From Taklimakanibacter sp050246735 (GTDB lineage: Bacteria; Pseudomonadota; Alphaproteobacteria; Rhizobiales; Aestuariivirgaceae), in NCBI GenBank assembly GCA_050246735.1, contig JBFWVM010000025.1, positions 1 to 64,000 on the forward strand: a DNA stretch of 64,000 nt, given 5' to 3'. The translations under genes and the position numbers were made by a program. The notes beneath the pieces are model-generated. The model saw only the letters and a list, made by a program, of their open reading frames with translations, searched no databases and had not been told where the DNA came from. Positions 33,275 to 41,250 of the stretch are shown here, piece by piece (the stretch's first letter is position 1; each line of letters begins with the position of its first letter).

Positions 33275-34294
33275 CTACCGCGCTGTCCAGTTCCGCAGTC
33301 TTGCGAAAGTGTTTTCCCTCAAGAGAAGCAATGCGATCAGAATGATCGAGCCTTCGATCACCGTGCGCCACCCCTGCGGGATGCCGAGCGCGGCGATGAT
33401 GGTGCCGATCGTGGTCAGGAGCAGGGCGCCGCCGACGGTCGCGACGAAGCTGCCGCTGCCGCCGAGGATCGAGGAGCCGCCGATCACCACGGCCGCGATG
33501 CTCGGCAGGAGATAGCTGTCGCCCATGCGCAGGGTGGCGCCGTTCGAGTAGCCGGCCAGCATCATGCCGGCAAAGCCCGCCGCGACGGCGCTCGCCATAT
33601 AGGCGAGAACGACCGAGCGGGTGACGGCGAGGCCGGCGATATGAGCGGCGAGCGGATTGGAGCCGATGGCGTAGAGCCGGCGGCCGAAGGCGGTCCGGCC
33701 CTGGAGGCCGGCGGCGGCGATGGCGAACAGCACGACGAAGATCAGGATGACCGGAATGCCGGCGACGCTCGACTTCATCAGGTCGATGAAGACCGGAGGT
33801 GCGGCGCCGCGCGGCGTCCCGCTGGTATAGCCGAGCGCGACCGAGGCGACGATGATGCCGGTGGCCATGGTCATGATGAAGGGCGGGATCCCGAGGAGCG
33901 CCACGCCGAGGCCGCTCAGCGCGCCGATGGCCGCGCAGACCGCGAGGATCACCGGGATGAGGTACCAGGCGCCGTCGGCGCCGCCGGCCCACATGGTGGT
34001 CAGCACGCCGCCCAGCGTGATGAGAGAGGCGATGGAGAGATCGAGCCCGCCCACCAGGATGACGAGCCCCTGGCCGAAGGCCACGACGATGAGGAACGAG
34101 GCGAGGGTGATGACCGTGTAGACCTGGCTCCACGACCCGAGAGCCGGGCTCACGAAGCGCGAGGCGAAGAGCAGCGCCACGCACAGCCCGAAGATGCACA
34201 GGACGGTGATGGTCTCGGGCCGCAAACGCGCGGTGCGGCGCAGATCCTCGCCCGCCTCGACATCGGAAAGACGCATGGGCGTTTCGTTCATCAT
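33275..34294 (-). CDS. CUT2 ABC transporter permease (second of two)
   Basis: 339 residues, about ten hydrophobic segments. Family motif GGLDLSIASLITLGGV (~88) and C-terminal IGGSSILGGSGSFVATVGGALLL. Start ATG 34294 overlaps the stop of the first permease by 4 bp. Would form the membrane channel as a heterodimer with the other permease. Confidence 0.88.
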   Translation of the reverse strand: MMNETPMRLSDVEAGEDLRRTARLRPETITVLCIFGLCVALLFASRFVSPALGSWSQVYTVITLASFLIVVAFGQGLVILVGGLDLSIASLITLGGVLTTMWAGGADGAWYLIPVILAVCAAIGALSGLGVALLGIPPFIMTMATGIIVASVALGYTSGTPRGAAPPVFIDLMKSSVAGIPVILIFVVLFAIAAAGLQGRTAFGRRLYAIGSNPLAAHIAGLAVTRSVVLAYMASAVAAGFAGMMLAGYSNGATLRMGDSYLLPSIAAVVIGGSSILGGSGSFVATVGGALLLTTIGTIIAALGIPQGWRTVIEGSIILIALLLLRENTFARLRNWTAR

Positions 34295-35292
34295 GCCCCT
34301 CTCCGGCCGAGGAGCCAGGTGACGGCGACGCCGAAAATGATCGCGAGGATGAGCACCGCGCCCTGGAAGATCCCGGTATAGAAGGACGAGACGCCGCCCG
34401 AGAAGAGGACCTTCTGCAAGAGCATCAGGACGGCGGCGCCGATGATGCTGCCGACGAGGCCGCCGCGCCCGCCGGACAGCGAGGTTCCGCCGAGCGCCAC
34501 GGCGGCGAAGGTCAGCATCAGGAACGACGTGCCGCTGTTGGGGTCGCCTGTCGCCGTCTGCGCGCTCAGCATGTAGCCGGCGAGGCCGTAGAGCATGCCG
34601 GCGCCGACAAAGGCGATGAAGCGCGTGCGCGTCACCGCGACGCCGGAGAGCGAGGCGGCCGTCTCGTCGGCGCCGACGACATAGAGGGCAAGGCCCGTAT
34701 TGGTGCGGCGCAGGGCGAACCACAGCACGACGACCGCCAGCACGATCAGGCCCGAGATCGGGATGACGCCGAAGAGCGTGTCGGTCAGCTCGTAGCTGAC
34801 GAAATCGGCGACGGTGCCGCCGGGCGCGTCGAGGATCACCAGCGCCAGTCCCTGGCAGATGATCATGGTGCCGAGCGTCGCGGCGATCGACTGCAGGCGC
34901 AGCACCGCCACGAGATAGCCGTTCACCGTGCCCACGCAGCCGCCGATGCCGAGACAGATGGCGAGGCTCAGAAGCGCGCCCTGCGGGCCTTCGAAGGGAT
35001 AGGCGGCCATCACCACATTGGTCAGAGAGGTCACGCCGGCGACGGAAAGGTCGAAGCCGCGGGTCAGCACCACCAGCGTCTCGCCGGCCGCGGCGAGCGC
35101 CAGGGGTGTCGCATTGTTGACCAGGCTCGCGAAGGAATAGGCCGAGAGCGCGCCGGGCTGCCATGCCGCATAGAGGGCATAGAGGATGACATAGAGGAGG
35201 GCGACGATGCCGGCCCCGCTGGTCAGCGCCCGCCTCGCGCGCATCGCGGCCGGCAGGTCGAGCCGGCGGGAAGAGAGCGCGGCCGTGCTCAT
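34291..35292 (-). CDS. CUT2 ABC transporter permease (first of two)
   Basis: 333 residues, polytopic. Motif TRGFDLSVAGVTSLTNVV (~80) and LGGTSLSGGRGGLVGSIIGAAVL near the C-terminus are the RbsC-type signatures. ATG 35292 overlaps the ATPase stop by 4 bp. Two separate permeases with one double ATPase are typical of a subset of CUT2 importers. Confidence 0.88.
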   Translation of the reverse strand: MSTAALSSRRLDLPAAMRARRALTSGAGIVALLYVILYALYAAWQPGALSAYSFASLVNNATPLALAAAGETLVVLTRGFDLSVAGVTSLTNVVMAAYPFEGPQGALLSLAICLGIGGCVGTVNGYLVAVLRLQSIAATLGTMIICQGLALVILDAPGGTVADFVSYELTDTLFGVIPISGLIVLAVVVLWFALRRTNTGLALYVVGADETAASLSGVAVTRTRFIAFVGAGMLYGLAGYMLSAQTATGDPNSGTSFLMLTFAAVALGGTSLSGGRGGLVGSIIGAAVLMLLQKVLFSGGVSSFYTGIFQGAVLILAIIFGVAVTWLLGRRGA

Positions 35293-36827
35293 GCGACCTC
35301 CCGGACGGACGATCCCTCGCGCCCGGCGGCGCGGTGGCCGGTCAGGGCGGCGACCAGGGATTGCTCCTCGATCTCGCCGCCTTCGAGCGTCGCGAAGATC
35401 CGCGCGCCATAGACGATGATGCAGCGGTCGGCGAGCCTGACGATCTCGGGCAGCTCCGACGAAAAGAGGAGGACCGAGCCGCCGGCTTCGGCAAACTTGC
35501 GGATCGCCGCGTAGATCGCCTGCTTGGTGCCGACATCCACCCCGCGGGTGGGATCGTAGAGGAGAAGGGTGCGGGCGCCGGTCGAGAGAGCGCGCGCGAG
35601 AAGCGCCTTCTGCTGGTTGCCGCCGGACAGCTCGCCGATGCGGAAATCGATGTAGCGCTCGGCCAGCTCGACGGCCTTGGCCGGGCGCGATGCCGCCCGG
35701 CGCTCCATCGACGGCCATACGAGGCCGGCCCGGCCCACCTGCCCGATGATCGGCAGGACGATGTTTCCGGCCGTGCTGATGCCGGGGAAGATCCCTTCGG
35801 TCTTGCGCTCCTCGGGCAGGTAGCTCAAGCCCGCGGCCTGCGCATCGCGCGGCCCCCTCAGGCGGAGCGCGCGGCCGTCGACCCTGATCTCGCCGCCCGT
35901 GGCCGGCTGCAGCCCGGCCAAGGTGAGGAACAGCTCGCGCTGGCCCTGGCCTTCGAGCGCCGCGACGCCGAGGATCTCGCCGCGCGCGAGGCTGAAGGAT
36001 ATGTCGCGCAGCCGGCTGCCGCAGAGGCCTACGGCCTCGAGCGCCGGCTGGCCGGACGCGGACGGACGATCGGCCCGGCGCGCGACGCTCGCCTGCGAGC
36101 GGCCGACCATCATCTCGAAGATGTCGGCGTCGGTCGCCTGGGCGAGCTCGACGCTGGCGACGGAATGCCCGTTGCGCAGGACGGTGGCGCGCTGGCAGAG
36201 GGCGCGCACTTCCGCCAGGCGGTGCGAGATATAGAGGATGGCGGTGTCGCGCCGGGTGGCCTCGCGGATCAGCGAGAACAGCCAGTCGGTTTCGGAAAGG
36301 GCGGCGGTGGGCTCGTCGAGCACCAGCACCTTCGTCGCATGGAGCAGCGCGCGCACGATCTCGAGGCGCTGGCGCTCGGCGAGCGAGAGCTCGGTGATCA
36401 GCTGGAAAGGCTGGATGGAGGTCAGACCGTAACGGTCGAGGACCTGCGCCGCTTCCTGCGCGGTCCGGCGCGCCGAGACGAAGCCCAGGGCATTGCGCTT
36501 CATCGCCGGCATGAGGAGCGCCTGGGCCACGGTCAGGTTGGGCGCGAGGCTCAATTCCTGGAAGGCGGTGGCGACGCCGGCGGCGCGCGCCGCGACGATG
36601 CCGTCGGGCGCATAGGGACGGCCGTCGAGCAGCATGTGACCGCTGTCCGGCCGGACGACGCCGCTGAGGATCTTGACCAGGGTGGACTTGCCGGCACCGT
36701 TCTCGCCGAGAAGAGCGTGAACCTCGCCGGGCCTGAGGTCGAGGGAGACGCCTTCGAGCGCGACCGTCGGACCATAGGTCTTGGTGACGGATGCGACGGC
36801 CAGGCCTGTCTGAGCGGGATCGCTCAC
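35289..36827 (-). CDS. CUT2 ABC transporter ATP-binding protein (RbsA/MglA type, two domains)
   Basis: 512 residues with two nucleotide-binding domains. Domain 1: Walker A GENGAGKST (~41), LSLAERQRLEIV signature, VLVLDEPTAAL. Domain 2: degenerate Walker A VAALEGQGQRE as usual in this family, signature LSGGNQQKALLARAL, LLLYDPTRGVDVG. First gene of the transporter operon, transcribed away from the SDR gene; operators for the LacI regulator lie 42-68 bp upstream. Confidence 0.9.
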   Translation of the reverse strand: MSDPAQTGLAVASVTKTYGPTVALEGVSLDLRPGEVHALLGENGAGKSTLVKILSGVVRPDSGHMLLDGRPYAPDGIVAARAAGVATAFQELSLAPNLTVAQALLMPAMKRNALGFVSARRTAQEAAQVLDRYGLTSIQPFQLITELSLAERQRLEIVRALLHATKVLVLDEPTAALSETDWLFSLIREATRRDTAILYISHRLAEVRALCQRATVLRNGHSVASVELAQATDADIFEMMVGRSQASVARRADRPSASGQPALEAVGLCGSRLRDISFSLARGEILGVAALEGQGQRELFLTLAGLQPATGGEIRVDGRALRLRGPRDAQAAGLSYLPEERKTEGIFPGISTAGNIVLPIIGQVGRAGLVWPSMERRAASRPAKAVELAERYIDFRIGELSGGNQQKALLARALSTGARTLLLYDPTRGVDVGTKQAIYAAIRKFAEAGGSVLLFSSELPEIVRLADRCIIVYGARIFATLEGGEIEEQSLVAALTGHRAAGREGSSVREVA

Positions 36828-36868
36828 AAAATCCTCCCGTGGACGTTTCTCGTTTTATCGGCTATTTA

Positions 36869-36895
36869 TGAGAACGTTCTCTGAGAACCTTCTCA
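36869..36895. promoter_or_regulatory. tandem LacI-type operators in the transporter/SDR divergent promoter
   Basis: GAGAACGTTCTC (36870-36881) is a perfect 12-bp palindrome, followed immediately by TGAGAACCTTCTCA (36882-36895), a palindrome broken only at its centre. Both resemble the site before the binding-protein gene and sit between divergent start codons at 36827 and 36965. Confidence 0.7.
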
Positions 36896-36964
36896 TTCCT
36901 CCTTGCCGATGTCAACGCCTACCCGCGGAGCGCCCGCGACATCGACCCAGCCGGACAGCAAGCC

Positions 36965-37747
36965 ATGGAAAAACATGAAAAAAATTCTCTCCCGCTGATT
37001 CCCTCATTCAGGCTGGACGGCAGAACGGCGCTGGTGAGCGGGGCCGGGCGGGGGCTCGGCGCCGCCATTGCCGCTGCCCTTGCCGAGGCGGGCGCACATG
37101 TGATCGCCGCGGCCCGCAGCGCAGGCGAGGTCGCGGCCCTTGCCTCGGCGCTGCGCGATCGCGGCGGCTCGGCGGAGGCGCTTGTCCTGGACGTCACCGA
37201 CGGCGCGGCGGTCGGGAGGGAGCTCGCCCGCCGTCCGCCGGTCGACATCCTCGTCAACAATGCCGGGACCAACCGGCCGAAGCCGCTCGTCGAGGTGAGC
37301 GAGGCGGATTATGACGCGGTGGCCGGCCTCAATCTCAAGGCGGTCTTCTTCCTGACCCAGGCGGTGGTCCGCCGCCTGCTGGCCGAGGGACGCGCCGGCA
37401 GCATCGTCAACATCTCATCGCAGATGGGCCATGTGGGTGCGGCCAACCGCGTGCTCTATTGCAGCACCAAGCACGGGCTCGAGGGCTTCACCAAGGCGCT
37501 CGCCGTCGAGCTCGCGCCCACGGGCATCCGTGTGAACTCCATCGCGCCGACCTTCATCGAGACGCCGATGACGCGGCCCTATTTCGAGAACGCCGAGTTT
37601 CGCGCCGAGGTGCTGCGCAACATCAGGCTCGGCCGTATCGGCGTGCCCCAGGACATCATGGGCGCCGTGGTGTTCCTCGCCTCCGACGCATCGGCGCTGG
37701 TGACGGGCTCCTCACTCAAGGTCGATGGCGGCTGGACGGCGGCGTGA
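36965..37747 (+). CDS. short-chain dehydrogenase/reductase (SDR), FabG-like
   Basis: 260 residues. Cofactor motif SGAGRGLGAA (~25), NNAG (~99), catalytic Ser in NISSQMG and YCSTK (Tyr-x-x-x-Lys, ~165), C-terminal SSLKVDGGWTAA. A sugar or polyol dehydrogenase acting on the imported compound is likely, since it is divergent from the transporter operon and shares its operators. Its last 64 bp are found again at 38549-38612, beyond a higBA module. Confidence 0.9.
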   Translation: MEKHEKNSLPLIPSFRLDGRTALVSGAGRGLGAAIAAALAEAGAHVIAAARSAGEVAALASALRDRGGSAEALVLDVTDGAAVGRELARRPPVDILVNNAGTNRPKPLVEVSEADYDAVAGLNLKAVFFLTQAVVRRLLAEGRAGSIVNISSQMGHVGAANRVLYCSTKHGLEGFTKALAVELAPTGIRVNSIAPTFIETPMTRPYFENAEFRAEVLRNIRLGRIGVPQDIMGAVVFLASDASALVTGSSLKVDGGWTAA

Positions 37748-37770
37748 CGAAGCGGGCAGCGCCGCCCGGG

Positions 37771-38082
37771 TCAGGCCGCAACCTCGGGCGTCGGTATCTT
37801 CTCGACGGCTTTGGCCAGCCTCCGGCGGGCGTCCCAAAGGTCCACTGCCTGCTGCATGCCGAGCCAGAGCTCAGGGCCATTGCCGCAGAACTTGCCGAGC
37901 CTGACGGCCATGTCCGGGGTGATGGACGCCTTCTCGCTCACGATCCGATGAAGCGTCTGCCGGGTGATGCCAAGCGCATCCGCGGCATCGGCCACCGGCA
38001 TCTTCAGTGCCGGCAGAACCGTATTGCGGAGCACGGCTCCGGGGTGAGTAGGGCGCCGGGCCCGGTTGGGGGTACCAGTCAT
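37771..38082 (-). CDS. higA: HigA-family antitoxin
   Basis: 103 residues. XRE-type helix-turn-helix of the HigA/VapI kind: RRPTHPGAVLRNTVLPALKMPVADAADALGITRQTLHRIVSEKASITPDMAVRLGKFCG with the family ending ELWLGMQQAVDLWDARR. ATG 38082 is chosen because GGAGGG lies 8 bp upstream; an earlier ATG overlaps that ribosome-binding site. Follows higB by 32 bp, the usual toxin-first order. Neutralises HigB and represses its own promoter (family knowledge). Confidence 0.92.
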   Translation of the reverse strand: MTGTPNRARRPTHPGAVLRNTVLPALKMPVADAADALGITRQTLHRIVSEKASITPDMAVRLGKFCGNGPELWLGMQQAVDLWDARRRLAKAVEKIPTPEVAA

Positions 38083-38114
38083 TTTGTGACCCTCCATGGT
38101 CTATCCGACTTTCG

Positions 38115-38393
38115 TCAGTGGTATTGTTCGAAATCGACTCTTGCGGCATCCCTGCCGTCGAACTCGAAGGTTATGCACCACGGTCCATTGACATGGACAG
38201 CGTAGCGGGCAGGCTCGAAGCCTCTCAAGGGATGGAAGTCATAGCCGGGGACGTTCATGGCTGCCGGGAAGAGAGCGACATCCAGAGCGTCCAGGCGTTC
38301 CATGATCCGCTCATGAAATCGTTTGTCGATCTTGGCGGTCGTGCCCCTCTCAAACAGATCCTTGAGGCCCTTGTGTTTCCAGCTCTTGATCAC
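38115..38393 (-). CDS. higB: HigB/RelE-family toxin
   Basis: 92 residues, GTG start. MIKSWKHKGLKDLFERGTTAKIDKRFHERIMERLDALDVA and FHPLRGFEPARYAVHVNGPWCITFEF identify the HigB (GraT) branch of ribosome-dependent mRNA interferases; conserved basic and aromatic residues are intact. Forms a module with the downstream higA. A TTACAAATGTAA palindrome 24 bp upstream is a good autoregulatory operator. Confidence 0.92.
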   Translation of the reverse strand: MIKSWKHKGLKDLFERGTTAKIDKRFHERIMERLDALDVALFPAAMNVPGYDFHPLRGFEPARYAVHVNGPWCITFEFDGRDAARVDFEQYH

Positions 38394-38416
38394 GAAACGT
38401 ATTGTAGCGTCACGAA

Positions 38417-38428
38417 TTACAAATGTAA
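38417..38428. promoter_or_regulatory. putative HigA operator, module 1
   Basis: TTACA, AA, TGTAA: a perfect 12-bp dyad 24-35 bp upstream of the higB start, in locally AT-rich sequence. Confidence 0.5.
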
Positions 38429-38548
38429 ATAGTAAAGCGACAAGTTACAACAACTCCCGGGGATTGAGCGTTTTTTGTTGTGGCGGGTTCTATGGCGGCG
38501 AACATATCTGCCTTGTCTTCAATCAACTGGCGAAGGCCCTGGGAGGCC

Positions 38549-38612
38549 CGCATCGGCGCTGGTGACGGGCTCCTCGCTCAGGGTCGACGGCGGCTGGACG
38601 GCGGCGTGACGA
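38549..38612 (+). pseudogene. duplicate 3' end of the SDR gene
   Basis: 64 bp identical at 61 positions to 37687-37750, the last codons and stop of the SDR gene; it encodes ASALVTGSSLRVDGGWTAA and TGA. Nothing SDR-like lies upstream of 38549. The differences are TCA/TCG, AAG/AGG (Lys to Arg) and GAT/GAC. The two copies flank the higBA module. The remaining sequence from 38429 to 38705 shows no gene. Confidence 0.85.
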
Positions 38613-38705
38613 GGGACGGGCGGCGACGCCGGCAGGACGTTGCGCATGGATGTTGCCGTTTGCGCTTTATCGTGTTCATCACATAAAGATATTTTATTAG
38701 CTGAT

Positions 38706-38728
38706 TCCGATATTGATTTCTTATCGGA
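38706..38728. promoter_or_regulatory. putative HipB operator
   Basis: TCCGATA (38706-38712) and TATCGGA (38722-38728) form a 7-bp inverted repeat with a 9-bp spacer, 20 bp before hipB. E. coli HipB binds TATCC-N8-GGATA, a similar architecture. Confidence 0.55.
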
Positions 38729-38747
38729 GATAGATCATAATGCCCGC

Positions 38748-38993
38748 ATGGCGAACCTTGCCCGCAGCCCGCGACAAATTGGCAGTCTCGTCAGGCGCGC
38801 CCGCAAGCGGCGCGGCTGGAGCCAGACGCGGCTCGGCGCGAAGGCCGGACTGCGGCAGGAGACGATCTCCCTGATCGAAACCGGAAATCCCGCGGCGAGG
38901 CTCGACACGATCATGGCGGTGCTCGCGGCACTCGATCTCGAGTTCCGGGTCGGCGAGCGGTCGAAAGGAGCCGCCATCGAGGATATCTTCTGA
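38748..38993 (+). CDS. hipB: HipB-family antitoxin (XRE)
   Basis: 81 residues. Helix-turn-helix SLVRRARKRRGWSQTRLGAKAGLRQETISLIETGNPAARLDTIMAVLAALDLEF is the HipB type. ATG 38748 gives a start just before the domain. Its TGA overlaps the hipA ATG (TGATG). By family it binds the operator upstream and holds HipA inactive. Confidence 0.88.
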   Translation: MANLARSPRQIGSLVRRARKRRGWSQTRLGAKAGLRQETISLIETGNPAARLDTIMAVLAALDLEFRVGERSKGAAIEDIF

Positions 38994-40303
38994 TGCCGCG
39001 CCGCCGCAGACATGCGCCGCTGCGCCTCTACCTCAACCATCGGCTTGTCGGCCATCTGGCGAAGGAGCCCGGCGGGGCAACCAGCTTCAGTTACGACGAG
39101 AGCTGGCTTGCCTGGGCGAACGCCATTCCCGTCTCGCTCTCGCTGCCCCTGCGGGAGGATGCCTATCGCGGCGCGCCGGTCGCGGCGGTTCTCGAGAACC
39201 TGCTGCCGGATTCGGAGGCCCTGCGCCGCCGGATCGCCGAGAGGGTCGGCGCCGAAGGAAGCGACGCGTACAGCCTGCTGTCGGCTATCGGCCGGGACTG
39301 CGTCGGCGCGCTCCAGTTCGTCGCCGACGACGAGGCTCCCGACAAGGATGCCGGCATCGAAGGCGAACCGGTCGACGACGAGGCGATCGAAAAGCTCCTC
39401 CGGGGTCTCGCGCAGGCGCCCCTCGGCCTGAGCAGGGACGACGGTTTCCGAATCTCGGTGGCCGGCGCGCAGGAGAAGACAGCCCTGCTCTGGGATGGCA
39501 AGCGCTGGCGCAAGCCGCTTGGAACGACACCGACGACGCACATCTTCAAGCCCCGGATCGGCGAGTTGCCGAACGGCATCGATCTCTCGCACAGCGTCGA
39601 GAACGAGTTCTATTGCCTGCGGCTGATGGCGGCCTTCGGCATGGCGGTGAACACAGCGACGATCGAAACCTTCGGAAAGACCAGGGCGCTGGTCGTCGAA
39701 CGCTTCGACCGGCGCTGGACAAAGGACGGGCGCTTGCTGCGCCTGCCACAGGAGGATTGCTGTCAGGCCCTTTCCGTCCCGCCGGGCAGGAAGTACCAGA
39801 GCGACGGTGGTCCCGGACTTGTCCAGATCCTGGAGCTGCTTCGGGGCAGCGATAGGCCCGACGAGGATCGGAAGACGGTGTTCAAGGCGCAGATCCTCTT
39901 CTGGCTCATCGGCGCGACCGACGGCCACGCCAAGAATTTCAGCATCTTCCTGGAACCGGGCGGCGCCTTCAGCCTGACGCCGCTATACGATGTCCTGACG
40001 ACGCAGCCCAGCCTCGACGCGCGCCGGATCGAGCGCAAGCGGATGAAGCTTGCGATGTCCGTCGGCGAGCGGAATCACTATCGGATAGATGGCATCAGCG
40101 GCCGCCATTTCCTGCAGACGGCGGCAGCGGCAGGCCTGCCGAAGACGATGGCGCGGGAGGCGATCGAGGAGATCGCGGCAGCGACGGAGGGCGCGCTGGA
40201 GCGGGCGCGGCACGAGCTCCCCCGCGGATTTCCAGCGGTCATTCCCGCCTCGGTCGCGAAAGCCGCCCGAAGCCGGGCCGCCTTGCTGGCCTCTGCGACA
40301 TGA
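38993..40303 (+). CDS. hipA: HipA-family Ser/Thr kinase toxin
   Basis: 436 residues. N-subdomain LRLYLNHRLVGHLAKE, phosphate loop VAGAQEKTALLW, catalytic ATDGHAKNFSI (Asp and Asn) and metal-binding LTPLYDVLT are intact, so the kinase should be active. A Ser in CQALSVPPGRKYQ lies where the autophosphorylated loop is found. HipA phosphorylates glutamyl-tRNA synthetase in E. coli and causes growth arrest. Full length for the family. Part of a 3.6-kb cluster with two higBA modules. Confidence 0.92.
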   Translation: MPRRRRHAPLRLYLNHRLVGHLAKEPGGATSFSYDESWLAWANAIPVSLSLPLREDAYRGAPVAAVLENLLPDSEALRRRIAERVGAEGSDAYSLLSAIGRDCVGALQFVADDEAPDKDAGIEGEPVDDEAIEKLLRGLAQAPLGLSRDDGFRISVAGAQEKTALLWDGKRWRKPLGTTPTTHIFKPRIGELPNGIDLSHSVENEFYCLRLMAAFGMAVNTATIETFGKTRALVVERFDRRWTKDGRLLRLPQEDCCQALSVPPGRKYQSDGGPGLVQILELLRGSDRPDEDRKTVFKAQILFWLIGATDGHAKNFSIFLEPGGAFSLTPLYDVLTTQPSLDARRIERKRMKLAMSVGERNHYRIDGISGRHFLQTAAAAGLPKTMAREAIEEIAAATEGALERARHELPRGFPAVIPASVAKAARSRAALLASAT

Positions 40304-40355
40304 GCCGGAAGCGAAAACTGGAGCGAGACCAGATGAGAAGGTCAGAAAGTTGGAA

Positions 40356-40406
40356 AAATGGTGGGCGGTACATGGATCGAACATGTGACCTCCACGATGT
40401 CAACGT
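40356..40406 (-). repeat. duplicated 3' part of tRNA-Val (attachment-site-like direct repeat)
   Basis: 51 bp matching 41248-41298 with one mismatch (T at 40391 versus C at 41283). It covers the 3' half of tRNA-Val from the anticodon loop through CCA plus three flanking bases. It cannot fold as a tRNA. Together with the intact tRNA it brackets the second higBA module in the geometry expected for integration downstream of a tRNA 3' end. Confidence 0.9.
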
Positions 40407-40432
40407 CGACTTCGCCCGGCGCGCCCGCCAAG

Positions 40433-40735
40433 TCAGGCCGCATTCTCAGCCACAGGCTGGATACGGTCGAGCGTCTTTGCGAGCTGGGCGGCCGACAAGC
40501 GCAACTCGTACTCGGTCTGCAGGTTCAGCCAGAACTGCGGCGTGGTCCGGAAATACCGGCCCAGGCGGTGCGCCGTGTCGGCGGTGACGGCAGTTTCCTC
40601 CCGCTCGATGCGCTCAATGCGGGTACGGGGAACGTCCACAGCCTTGGCGACGGCATAGGCGGTAAGGCCGAGGGGCTTCATAAATTCCTCGCGCAGCACT
40701 TCGCCCGGATGCATGGGCACTTCTTTCTTGGTCAT
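40433..40735 (-). CDS. higA: HigA-family antitoxin, module 2
   Basis: 100 residues. MHPGEVLREEFMKPLGLTAYAVAKAVDVPRTRIERIEREETAVTADTAHRLGRYF, then FWLNLQTEYELRLS is the HigA/VapI pattern. ATG 40735 has GGAGGG 8 bp upstream within CCATGGAGGG, the same leader as in module 1. Toxin gene lies 20 bp upstream. Confidence 0.92.
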   Translation of the reverse strand: MTKKEVPMHPGEVLREEFMKPLGLTAYAVAKAVDVPRTRIERIEREETAVTADTAHRLGRYFRTTPQFWLNLQTEYELRLSAAQLAKTLDRIQPVAENAA

Positions 40736-40755
40736 CGGTTGCGGCCCTCCATGGC

Positions 40756-41040
40756 CTAGCGGTAGTCGCAAATCTCCACTTCCCCGGCTCCGTCGCCTGA
40801 CCACTTGAAGCAGACGCGGAACTGGTCGTTGATCCTGATCGAATGCTGCCCCGCCCGGTCACCCTTCAGGGCTTCCAACCGGTTGGCGGGCGGCGATCTC
40901 AGGTCATCGAGCTTCACCGCTGCATGGACCATCATGAGCTTGCGGCGGGCGATCTTGAAAAGGTCAGACGGAAAACCTTTGCCGGGCTTCTCATCGTTGA
41001 AGACCTTCTCGGAGACTGCGTCCTTGAAGCTCTTGATCAT
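40756..41040 (-). CDS. higB: HigB/RelE-family toxin, module 2
   Basis: 94 residues. MIKSFKDAVSEKVFNDEKPGKGFPSDLFKIARRKLMMVHAA, then DLRSPPANRLEALKGDRAGQHSIRINDQFRVCFKW is a canonical HigB. ATG 41040 chosen; upstream in-frame codons overlap the operator. Not close in sequence to HigB of module 1, so the two pairs are probably independent and insulated. Confidence 0.92.
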   Translation of the reverse strand: MIKSFKDAVSEKVFNDEKPGKGFPSDLFKIARRKLMMVHAAVKLDDLRSPPANRLEALKGDRAGQHSIRINDQFRVCFKWSGDGAGEVEICDYR

Positions 41041-41050
41041 GGCAACATTG

Positions 41051-41086
41051 GTATCATATAGAGATACTAGTGTCAAGGTATGATAC
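41051..41086. promoter_or_regulatory. putative HigA operator/promoter, module 2
   Basis: GTATCATA (41051-41058) and TATGATAC (41079-41086) are perfect inverted 8-mers just upstream of higB. TTGACA (read leftwards, 41076-41071) lies between them and is a good -35 element, so binding would cover the promoter. Confidence 0.6.
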
Positions 41087-41250
41087 TAAGATGACCGTGT
41101 CAGATATGAACGAACCGCCGGCTACAGCTCGACTTGGTCCTCTGGCTTGCCGGCCGCGTTTCCGCCAAGTCTCCGCCAAAACGCGCTTAGGACCTCCGAT
41201 TGCCGAGGCAGCTCGAATTTCCAGGAACTTGATGTTGCCGAGAAAACAAA

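Noticed and set aside
40356..40406. A second tRNA gene
   Set aside because: Only the 3' half is present; no D-arm or 5' acceptor strand can be formed.
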